NCBI GenBank assembly: GCA_016186985.1
Contig: JACPKO010000006.1
Coordinates: 1 to 7,425, forward strand
DNA: 7,425 nt
DNA from: Candidatus Daviesbacteria bacterium
Lineage (GTDB): Bacteria; Patescibacteriota; Microgenomatia; Daviesbacterales; UBA10151
Reading direction: 5' to 3'
Each line of letters begins with the position of its first letter. Position 1 is the stretch's first letter. Position numbers and translations under genes: made by a program. The notes under the pieces are model-generated. The model was given only the letters and a program-made list of their open reading frames with translations, did not search any database and had not been told where the DNA came from. This document shows positions 1 through 4,366 of the stretch, in pieces.

Positions 1-141
1 AAGGAGTTTCATGGTTTCCACTTAAAGCTGGCCCAAGAATTAATGGATGCAGCAGAGGGTAAAGGGTATGCGGCAAAGAAGAAAGAAGACACGTTAAGAC
101 AAGCAGAAGCCAACAAGGCCTTTTCTCATTTCCGCTGGTAA
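1..141 (+). CDS. rpsG: 30S ribosomal protein uS7, C-terminal fragment
   Basis: This is the last 46 codons of a gene that enters from the left edge, read in frame 1 and ending with TAA at 139-141. uS7 nucleates assembly of the head of the 30S subunit and contacts 16S rRNA and E-site tRNA. Seen: the fragment ends with AEANKAFSHFRW, almost the AEANKAFAHYRW ending of bacterial uS7, preceded by a basic KKKEDTLRQ segment matching the family's KKREDxHR, and before that a helix (LAQELMDAAEGKG) matching the usual LANELxDAAENKG. The start and about two thirds of the protein lie outside the window. The next gene begins on the very next base. In most bacteria fusA follows rpsG; here it does not. Recognition rests on the conserved C-terminus and is firm. 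Confidence 0.95.
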   Translation, partial: KEFHGFHLKLAQELMDAAEGKGYAAKKKEDTLRQAEANKAFSHFRW

Positions 142-885
142 ATGTTTAAATTTATACCTAATTCTCAAGGTAAAGCCATACTCGCAATCATTCTGGTTGT
201 AGTTGTTTTATCAGCATTCAGTTTTTATCTGGGCAAATTTTCTCAAACAAATAATAATCAGGAGCCTTCCCCATCCCCTATTGAGGATATTGCCACAGAT
301 TCTGAAGTAGCTGCCCCAATTAGTCCTTCAATAAATCCTTTTGAGCAGCGCTCGTTCCTTCCAAAATCACAGAGTACTTCAGTTCCGGCAATCCCAGAAG
401 CCGATGTCGAAATAAGACAGGAGGCGGACAGCAAAGTTTATACTGATAATAAACGGGGATTTTCCTTTAAGTTTGCCAATTCGCTTATGTTAAATAATTC
501 AGCTTCTGATGCCAATTTTGCCCAATTTTTGGAATATCAAAAAGGCACTGGAAACGTAGCCAGAATGGTATTGCAAATTTTCGAAAATCCCTCAAACTCA
601 AGCCTGGATGAGGTAATAAAAAGGGAAGGGTTGTTAAGAGGTGACGAACTAGGCCCAAAATACGAGTATCTTAAAATAAATGGTCGTGATTCTGTGAAAC
701 TTACTAAAACAATGACGCAAACGGAAATTTGCAATGACGGCGACGGCAGCACCAAAAATAGGATTTTTTACTTCTTAGTTAAAGGGGATAAGTATGTAGT
801 TGAAATCCATCCTAATGATTCATGCGAGTCTTTCAAAAGAAATTGGTTTGATGTTACCCCTGCCTCCTTCAACATTACAAAATAG
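142..885 (+). CDS. membrane-anchored protein with PsbP-like extracytoplasmic domain
   Basis: A 247-aa protein whose ATG directly follows the rpsG stop codon (TAA then ATG, no spacer) with no Shine-Dalgarno motif, so translation is probably coupled to rpsG. Seen: a short positive N-terminus, one hydrophobic segment at about residues 12-30 (signal anchor; no lipobox), a Pro/Ser/Asn-rich linker at about 34-90, then a folded domain at about 99-245. That domain opens with Y-TDNKRGFSFKF, the pattern with which PsbP/DUF1795-like domains begin in many bacterial surface proteins, followed by alternating beta-type segments. Two cysteines (C197, C228) could form a disulphide outside the membrane. Predicted location: tethered to the membrane, facing outward. 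The PsbP-like assignment is pattern-based and its function is unknown. It is not a normal member of the str operon. Confidence 0.8.
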   Translation: MFKFIPNSQGKAILAIILVVVVLSAFSFYLGKFSQTNNNQEPSPSPIEDIATDSEVAAPISPSINPFEQRSFLPKSQSTSVPAIPEADVEIRQEADSKVYTDNKRGFSFKFANSLMLNNSASDANFAQFLEYQKGTGNVARMVLQIFENPSNSSLDEVIKREGLLRGDELGPKYEYLKINGRDSVKLTKTMTQTEICNDGDGSTKNRIFYFLVKGDKYVVEIHPNDSCESFKRNWFDVTPASFNITK

Positions 886-896
886 TCTGACCTTAT

Positions 897-925
897 TTGA
901 TTGAACTATCGGATAGTGTTAAAAT
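897..925 (+). promoter_or_regulatory. sigma70-type promoter for the 98-aa gene
   Basis: TTGATT (897-902), 17-bp spacer, TAAAAT (920-925). Transcription should start near 932, leaving a leader of about 10 nt before the ATG at 942, and no Shine-Dalgarno motif is present. The spacer holds an inverted repeat, ACTAT-CGG-ATAGT (905-917), which could be an operator lying between the two hexamers. Confidence 0.5.
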
Positions 926-941
926 TTAGCTTCTAATTTTT

Positions 942-1238
942 ATGGAAATAAAACATGTTAACCAAAGAGGAGTGTATATTGGTCTTTTTGTGCTTGGGAG
1001 GGGAGAAACCAGGGATGGAAAAGTAGTCTTTGAGAGGAGACACATTCTTATAGATGGCCCATATATTTCTTCTCAATGGCGAGGGGAGTTGGAAAGAAAG
1101 GTTTCAGAGATGAGAGCCAAAGGCCAAGATGCTAAAGTTCTAGCCTTAAGGACAGGTAGGAATGTATGGGTAAGGGATATACCGGAAGACTGTGTAAGTA
1201 AAATTCAGGTAGGGCATATTCAAAGAGGCACTAGATAG
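942..1238 (+). CDS. hypothetical 98-aa protein
   Basis: I do not recognise this protein. It is 98 residues, soluble (no membrane segment or signal peptide), basic, with two stretches that look like beta strands (GVYIGLFVLGRGE and KVVFERRHILIDGPYI), a charged helix at about residues 47-60 (GELERKVSEMRAKG) and a C-terminal strand-rich part with RTGRNVWVRDIPEDC. The start is supported by a promoter 17 bp upstream and there is no alternative in-frame ATG nearby upstream. It stands alone: separate promoter, 56 bp after the preceding gene, and converges on prs. Its last 8 bp overlap, on the opposite strand, a remnant of a winged-helix gene end (1231-1275). That mirrors the 97-aa gene at 2369, whose stop overlaps an intact winged-helix gene, although the two small proteins do not look alike. 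Confidence 0.65.
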   Translation: MEIKHVNQRGVYIGLFVLGRGETRDGKVVFERRHILIDGPYISSQWRGELERKVSEMRAKGQDAKVLALRTGRNVWVRDIPEDCVSKIQVGHIQRGTR

Positions 1239-1275
1239 AAATCAATTTAAACCCTCTTGTTTTAATTATAACAAT
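1231..1275 (-). pseudogene. 3'-end remnant of a winged-helix regulator gene
   Basis: Read on the minus strand, this stretch encodes IVIIKTRGFKLISI followed by TAG. The intact regulator at 2659-3957 ends IVTIKTRGFKLIKN followed by TAA. From the first I, eleven of twelve residues agree, and the stop falls at the same distance after the motif. Over 1241-1272 versus 2669-2700 the DNA agrees at 28 of 32 positions; all four differences are transitions, and three of the four are synonymous. That pattern is expected from two diverged copies once under protein-level selection. Upstream on the minus strand the similarity stops and prs begins, so only the final turn/strand of the winged helix remains. 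It could instead be one arm of an integration event at a gene 3' end. Confidence 0.55.
1241..1272. repeat. 32-bp direct repeat, copy A (partner 2669-2700)
   Basis: This copy lies between the 98-aa gene and prs, and its partner is the coding 3' end of the intact winged-helix regulator. Same orientation, 28 of 32 positions identical. Together they bracket about 1.4 kb containing prs and the 97-aa gene. Confidence 0.7.
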
Positions 1276-1293
1276 GGATTTTGAGAGGTTTAA
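1247..1293. terminator. possible bulged hairpin between convergent genes
   Basis: TTAAACC (1247-1253) pairs with GGTTTAA (1287-1293), and TCT (1255-1257) with AGA (1284-1286) after a single-C bulge, around a 26-nt loop that can form a small inner TGTT/AACA stem. It sits where the 98-aa gene and prs converge and overlaps the prs stop codon. There is no clean T-tract on either side and the stem is AU-rich, so termination is only a possibility. Confidence 0.22.
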
Positions 1294-2255
1294 TGAATCA
1301 AATCGGCACTAATTGACTTACCCGCTATATTATATTCAATTGCTCTGGCTAATAATTCGGCAACTGACACTATCTCCACCTTGGAGCTTGCAGCAACTTT
1401 AGGTCTAAGAGGAACTGTATCCGTACATAACACTAATTTTATAGTACTTCTCTCAAGGCGGTCATAGGCAGAACCCGAAAAATAACCATGAGTTATAACG
1501 GCATAGATATCCCGCGCTCCATTCCGCTTTGCAAAATCAGCAGCTGTTATCAGAGTTCCAAACGTATCTCCGATATCATCAACTATGAGTACGTCGCGGT
1601 CTTCCACATCACCAATCAATCTTATTGCTTTAGGTTTTCCTGTTTCCGGGCTTCTTCTTTTATAGATAACAGCAACATCCTCTCCTAGACCTAGCTTCTC
1701 GCTATATTCCACAGCTCTTCTTAAACCGCCTAAATCCGGACTGATCACCACAGGGTTTTGCAGACTGAGTCGCCTAATAGCCGGAACCAAAGCATAACTC
1801 CCATAAAACTTATCCCAGGGAATAGTAGTTGTGGCTTCTATTGATTCGGAGTGAGGATCAATAGTCATAATCTTAGTTGCGCCTGCTGCTTGAATTTCTC
1901 TCGCTCGCAGTGCTGCCGTAATAGCCGTTCTGGGCCTATCTTTTCTATCCTGGCGGCCATATCCAAAATCAGGTACTACAGCCACAATTTCGCTGGCAGA
2001 AGCTCTTCTTGCAGCGTCAAGCAGCATAGTAAGCTCTGAGTGTGCGCGATCAACATAGGGCGGACAGGTCGGTTGTAATATATAAACTGACCTTTTACAT
2101 ACGTTGACCGGAATTTGAACACGAGTTTCGCCGTTTGGAAATCTTCTATCAATGCCATTATATACCTCTACAGGCGGCTGCATTGAAGCACCTACTTTTC
2201 TCGCGAGCTCTGGATTAGAAGAGCCATGAACGATAATAAATTCACGATTCAACAT
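1290..2255 (-). CDS. prs: ribose-phosphate pyrophosphokinase (PRPP synthetase)
   Basis: This cytoplasmic enzyme transfers pyrophosphate from ATP to ribose 5-phosphate to give PRPP, the precursor for purine, pyrimidine, NAD and His/Trp synthesis. Seen, numbering from ATG 2255 (321 aa, a normal class I length): RRFPNGE at 37-43; the ATP-loop segment PDFGYGRQDRKDRPR at 95-109; the metal-site segment TIDPHSE at 131-137 (D133, H135); SPDLGGLRRA at 172-181; and the ribose-phosphate loop VDDIGDTFGTL at 225-235. Oddities: the loop has F232 where DTGGT is usual, and P134 replaces the usual Leu of DLH. A longer frame opens at a TTG at 2291, but that TTG is the -35 element of a TATAAT promoter lying 7 nt before ATG 2255, so the shorter start is chosen. 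It has its own promoter and is flanked by convergent and divergent orphan genes. Confidence 0.93.
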   Translation of the reverse strand: MLNREFIIVHGSSNPELARKVGASMQPPVEVYNGIDRRFPNGETRVQIPVNVCKRSVYILQPTCPPYVDRAHSELTMLLDAARRASASEIVAVVPDFGYGRQDRKDRPRTAITAALRAREIQAAGATKIMTIDPHSESIEATTTIPWDKFYGSYALVPAIRRLSLQNPVVISPDLGGLRRAVEYSEKLGLGEDVAVIYKRRSPETGKPKAIRLIGDVEDRDVLIVDDIGDTFGTLITAADFAKRNGARDIYAVITHGYFSGSAYDRLERSTIKLVLCTDTVPLRPKVAASSKVEIVSVAELLARAIEYNIAGKSISADLIH

Positions 2256-2262
2256 ATGTTGG

Positions 2263-2291
2263 ATTATAAGCTTCAGGAGTTCAAAAAACAA
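2263..2291 (-). promoter_or_regulatory. promoter of prs, leaderless type
   Basis: On the minus strand: TTGTTT (2291-2286), 17-bp spacer, consensus TATAAT (2268-2263), then CCAACAT and the ATG at 2255. The expected transcription start is at or next to the start codon, so prs mRNA is probably leaderless. This element rules out the TTG at 2291 as a start codon. Confidence 0.7.
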
Positions 2292-2324
2292 TTATGGGAC
2301 TATTTTGCTGAGCAACATATCCAA

Positions 2325-2346
2325 AAGTTGACTTTACTATCAACTT
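2325..2346. promoter_or_regulatory. inverted repeat over the -35 of the 97-aa gene
   Basis: Perfect 7-bp dyad AAGTTGA (2325-2331) / TCAACTT (2340-2346) with an 8-nt spacer. It overlaps the -35 hexamer at 2328-2333, the position of a classic repressor operator. Confidence 0.5.
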
Positions 2347-2357
2347 ATAGTTATTAT
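2328..2357 (+). promoter_or_regulatory. promoter of the 97-aa gene
   Basis: TTGACT (2328-2333), 18-bp spacer, TATTAT (2352-2357). The start of transcription should be near 2364, only about 5 nt before the ATG at 2369, and there is no Shine-Dalgarno motif. Two inverted repeats cover the -35 and the -10. Confidence 0.6.
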
Positions 2358-2365
2358 ATTAACTA
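2348..2365. promoter_or_regulatory. inverted repeat over the -10 of the 97-aa gene
   Basis: Perfect 6-bp dyad TAGTTA (2348-2353) / TAACTA (2360-2365) with a 6-nt spacer, spanning the -10 hexamer and the predicted start of transcription. Its half-sites share AGTT with the neighbouring dyad at 2325-2346, so the two may bind the same protein. Confidence 0.45.
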
Positions 2366-2368
2366 ATT

Positions 2369-2662
2369 ATGAGTAGACGAATAGAGGCAATGTCAAGAAC
2401 TGAACTTAGACGAAGTCTAGGTATTTCAAGAACAGCCCGTTTTCATAGAGTTTTAAAAAATTCCAGTGGGGTGGTAATTGAATTAATAGACGAGCATCCA
2501 GGAAAGAGCTCGCCTGGTTATGTAAATTTTAATGATAGATATCCTGCTTATGAGAGAGGTAATGTAATTGATCATTACCATGGCTTAACCGATGGTACAC
2601 ACGGGTGTCCACTTATAGCAGGGGCCGATAGGCTGAGGGATGGTAGAAACTGGATGGATTAA
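2369..2662 (+). CDS. hypothetical 97-aa protein
   Basis: I do not recognise this protein. It is soluble, 97 residues, with a very basic N-terminus (SRRIEAMSRTELRRSLGISRT), a probable beta pair around VVIELIDEHPG, and a His/Gly/Asp-rich second half including DHYHGLTDGTHGC, which could bind a metal, though that is speculation. An internal ATG (M8) is possible, but the promoter at 2328-2357 places transcription start about 5 nt before the first ATG and supports it. Its TAA (2660-2662) overlaps the stop of the convergent winged-helix regulator (2659-2661). Together with the two operator-like dyads in its promoter, this suggests a tightly controlled gene, perhaps functionally paired with that regulator. 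An unusual nucleic-acid-binding or toxin-like peptide would fit the size, but nothing shows it. Confidence 0.65.
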   Translation: MSRRIEAMSRTELRRSLGISRTARFHRVLKNSSGVVIELIDEHPGKSSPGYVNFNDRYPAYERGNVIDHYHGLTDGTHGCPLIAGADRLRDGRNWMD

Positions 2663-3957
2663 TTTTTTATCAGTTTAAATCCCCTTGTTTTAATTGTAAC
2701 TATTTCATACTCCCCCTCTTCTTTTATCTTTTTCCTTAAGCGTGCAACAAGCCGGTCAATTGCCCAGTCGGAAACCCCTAGTGCTTCCTCCTCCGGCCAG
2801 ACAGCTTCGATTATGGCTTCCCTTTCGCAAACTTCCCCTAAGTTTTCTTTCAAGAAAGAGAAAAGTAAATGCTCTTTTTTAGAAAGTTCAATTTTTCCGT
2901 TACTCCCCTCCCCTTTTGAGATTTTGCTTTTTAGAAAATTTTCAAAAATCGGACTAAAAATCCGGAAGCCACCTTTAGAAGAAAAAATAAATCCGGAATC
3001 CAGCAGATATCTGCTTTCCTTAAGCTCGTCCTTACTTAAACTCTGATGGTTTAATACTTTTAGCAGGGTTCGTTGTTCGCCTCCGGTTAATTCTTCCAAA
3101 AGTTCCTCCGATTGGAGCTTAATCCGTTCATCATTGCTTAGGAACTCTGATAAATCTTTAATTTTCTTTATATCAACTTCGGGTTCATTCAGCGAAATTA
3201 AAGCAAGCTGGAGATATTGAATATATCCTCCGGTCAATTTAATTAGTTCGCTTTCCATACTGATAGGAATTTGTAAATTATATCTATTCAGGTATGCATC
3301 GCAAACAATTTTAGAATCAGTTTCACCGGCAGGTTTTAGAAAGATTTGCGATTGAGCCAGGGACAAAGAAGTATGAGAAAAAACTTTTGGAGAGACTGAA
3401 TTTAAGCCTCTCGAGGTTGTAAAAACAAAACTTAACTTGTTGTATGTAGCGCTTTGGATTCCCTCTAGATTTGCAAAAAAATCAGCAGAGGCGGCTTCAG
3501 AAATACGGTCAAAACGTAGAAAAAATATTGTCGGATAAACACCTTCACCAATAATCTTGTTTAAAGATTTTTTAATGTTCTCGACCAGGATGAAGTTGTT
3601 TTTGGATTGTATTCCATCAAGGAACAAATTCTCGATATATTTTCCGGTTTTCGGATTAAAATCTGAAGTTTCTACGCAGTCCAAAATCCTTTTTAAGGTT
3701 AATACCCAAAAGGAAGAGATGGTCCGCTCGATTAAATCGTTTAAATCAACAGGAATAAATAAGTATCTGAATTTACCGGTAAACCGGCTGCGAACTTTTT
3801 TATGGTAAAGAAAAAATCTTAGAAAGTTTGAAATTCCTACCCGGCGCATTCCGATAAACACGACACTATCGCGCTTTTCCAAATGTTGGGTTAGTTCTTT
3901 CGTTAAGTTATGCCTGAATTGTTCCGGATAAGTTTGTTCAATGATCTCGAATTCCAT
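2659..3957 (-). CDS. P-loop-like ATPase fused to OmpR-type winged helix
   Basis: A 432-aa cytoplasmic regulator. Seen: an N-terminal STAND/AAA-like NTPase region with a P-loop-shaped segment VVFIGMRRVGIS at 32-43, a Walker B-like strand TIFFLRFD ending at D150, and a FTTSR motif at 179-183; a helical middle region ending in a small winged-helix-like part at about 285-345; and a C-terminal Trans_reg_C (OmpR/PhoB) DNA-binding domain at about 355-430, with LSKKEHLLFSFL, EREAIIEAVWP, the recognition helix around DRLVARLRKKI, and the final hairpin TIKTRGFKLI. The Walker A Lys is replaced: GxxxxGKS is read as GMRRVGIS (I42, codon ATT). It may bind nucleotide weakly or not hydrolyse it. The start is fixed by a promoter 6 nt upstream. 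It is divergent from the Gre-like gene and convergent with the 97-aa gene. Targets are unknown; autoregulation and control of both neighbours are plausible. Confidence 0.85.
   Translation of the reverse strand: MEFEIIEQTYPEQFRHNLTKELTQHLEKRDSVVFIGMRRVGISNFLRFFLYHKKVRSRFTGKFRYLFIPVDLNDLIERTISSFWVLTLKRILDCVETSDFNPKTGKYIENLFLDGIQSKNNFILVENIKKSLNKIIGEGVYPTIFFLRFDRISEAASADFFANLEGIQSATYNKLSFVFTTSRGLNSVSPKVFSHTSLSLAQSQIFLKPAGETDSKIVCDAYLNRYNLQIPISMESELIKLTGGYIQYLQLALISLNEPEVDIKKIKDLSEFLSNDERIKLQSEELLEELTGGEQRTLLKVLNHQSLSKDELKESRYLLDSGFIFSSKGGFRIFSPIFENFLKSKISKGEGSNGKIELSKKEHLLFSFLKENLGEVCEREAIIEAVWPEEEALGVSDWAIDRLVARLRKKIKEEGEYEIVTIKTRGFKLIKN
2669..2700. repeat. 32-bp direct repeat, copy B (partner 1241-1272)
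   Basis: This copy is the coding 3' end of the intact winged-helix regulator. The partner is non-functional and lies beyond prs; see copy A for the comparison. Confidence 0.7.
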
Positions 3958-3963
3958 TTTGCA

Positions 3964-3992
3964 ATTCTAGAGTCTAATTGACTTTTTAGCAA
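3964..3992 (-). promoter_or_regulatory. promoter of the winged-helix regulator, leaderless type
   Basis: On the minus strand: TTGCTA (3992-3987), 17-bp spacer, TAGAAT (3969-3964), then 6 nt to the ATG at 3957. The expected start of transcription is the start codon itself. Its -35 lies inside the spacer of the plus-strand promoter and vice versa. Confidence 0.6.
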
Positions 3993-4006
3993 ATCCCAAC
4001 TAAGAT
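3978..4006 (+). promoter_or_regulatory. promoter of the Gre-like gene
   Basis: TTGACT (3978-3983), 17-bp spacer, TAAGAT (4001-4006). Transcription should begin near 4013, giving a leader of about 42 nt, long for this window and able to form the hairpin at 4020-4041. It overlaps the divergent promoter of the winged-helix regulator, so polymerase should occupy only one at a time. Confidence 0.6.
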
Positions 4007-4019
4007 GTAACCATCAAAT

Positions 4020-4046
4020 CCCCCATAAAATAAACAGGGGGTTTTT
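4020..4046 (+). terminator. leader hairpin with T-tract, candidate attenuator
   Basis: CCCCC (4020-4024) can pair with GGGGG (4037-4041) around a 12-nt A-rich loop, followed at once by TTTTT (4042-4046) and more T-rich sequence. This is intrinsic-terminator architecture, but with a short all-GC stem, placed between the promoter (start near 4013) and the ATG at 4055. The right arm AGGGGG is also the only purine-rich stretch that could serve as a ribosome binding site, so the stem could hide it. Either transcription attenuation or translational masking would reduce expression of the Gre-like protein. Confidence 0.45.
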
Positions 4047-4054
4047 GTGTTTTT

Positions 4055-4309
4055 ATGAGCGATATGCTGAAACAACAGAAGATTAAGATGTGGACTGATA
4101 AGCTGGCTGCTTTGGAAAAAGAGTATGAATCCGTTATGCAACAGCGGGGAGAAGCAGCTCAGATGGGGGATTTACGGGAAAACGCTGCTTACCAGATGTT
4201 AACCGAGCAGGGTGAGGTTCTTTCTGCCCGTATCGGCGAAACTAAAAAAATAATCAAGGATCTGGAAGGGGATTCGGCAGAAGAAACACGGACAACTCCG
4301 CCGTCTTAG
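4055..4309 (+). CDS. standalone GreA/GreB-type N-terminal coiled coil
   Basis: An 84-aa protein matching only the N-terminal finger of Gre transcript-cleavage factors. In full-length GreA (about 155-160 aa) this antiparallel coiled coil enters the RNA polymerase secondary channel and its acidic tip promotes cleavage of backtracked RNA. Seen: helix 1 at about 5-36, the turn GDLRENAAY at 38-46, matching the GDLKENAEY of E. coli GreA, with D39 and E42 in place of the two catalytic acidic residues, and helix 2 at about 47-71 (RIGETKKIIKDLE resembling GRIKDIEAKL). A short polar tail replaces the FKBP-like domain that anchors Gre to polymerase. Only 57 bp separate its stop from fusA, so no lost C-terminal half is hidden there. 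It has its own promoter and leader hairpin. It could be active with weaker binding, act as a competitor in the channel, or be a decaying gene; the intact tip argues for function. Confidence 0.8.
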   Translation: MSDMLKQQKIKMWTDKLAALEKEYESVMQQRGEAAQMGDLRENAAYQMLTEQGEVLSARIGETKKIIKDLEGDSAEETRTTPPS

Positions 4310-4311
4310 CC

Positions 4312-4340
4312 TTGTATTTAAGCTCTATTCAATGTAAACT
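4312..4340 (+). promoter_or_regulatory. possible promoter of fusA
   Basis: TTGTAT (4312-4317), 17-bp spacer, TAAACT (4335-4340), immediately after the Gre-like stop codon. A start near 4347 would give a leader of about 20 nt including the GGGAG ribosome site. The hexamers are weaker than the others in the window, and fusA may also be read from the upstream Gre promoter. Confidence 0.4.
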
Positions 4341-4349
4341 ATCACCTTT

Positions 4350-4354
4350 GGGAG
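4350..4354 (+). promoter_or_regulatory. Shine-Dalgarno site of fusA
   Basis: GGGAG, 12 nt before the fusA ATG, a longer spacing than usual. It is the clearest ribosome binding site in a window where most genes lack one, and it supports the start at 4367. Confidence 0.45.
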
Positions 4355-4366
4355 ACTATATTCATT

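Noticed and set aside
1..25. AAGGAG followed by ATG at 11, looking like a ribosome site and start
   Set aside because: The frame reads four codons and stops (ATG GTT TCC ACT TAA); the region is coding uS7 in another frame.
1239..1300. strong bidirectional terminator between the 98-aa gene and prs
   Set aside because: The stem is AU-rich and bulged, with a 26-nt loop and no T-tract. It was kept only as a low-confidence hairpin.
1488..1688. plus-strand frame within prs, and similar frames at 1851-2039, 2813-3046 and 3557-3808
   Set aside because: All lie antisense within well-supported genes and have no recognisable protein features or start signals.
2256..2291. TTG start giving a 333-aa prs product
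   Set aside because: The extra codons contain the -35 and TATAAT of the prs promoter, and the family N-terminus fits the ATG at 2255.
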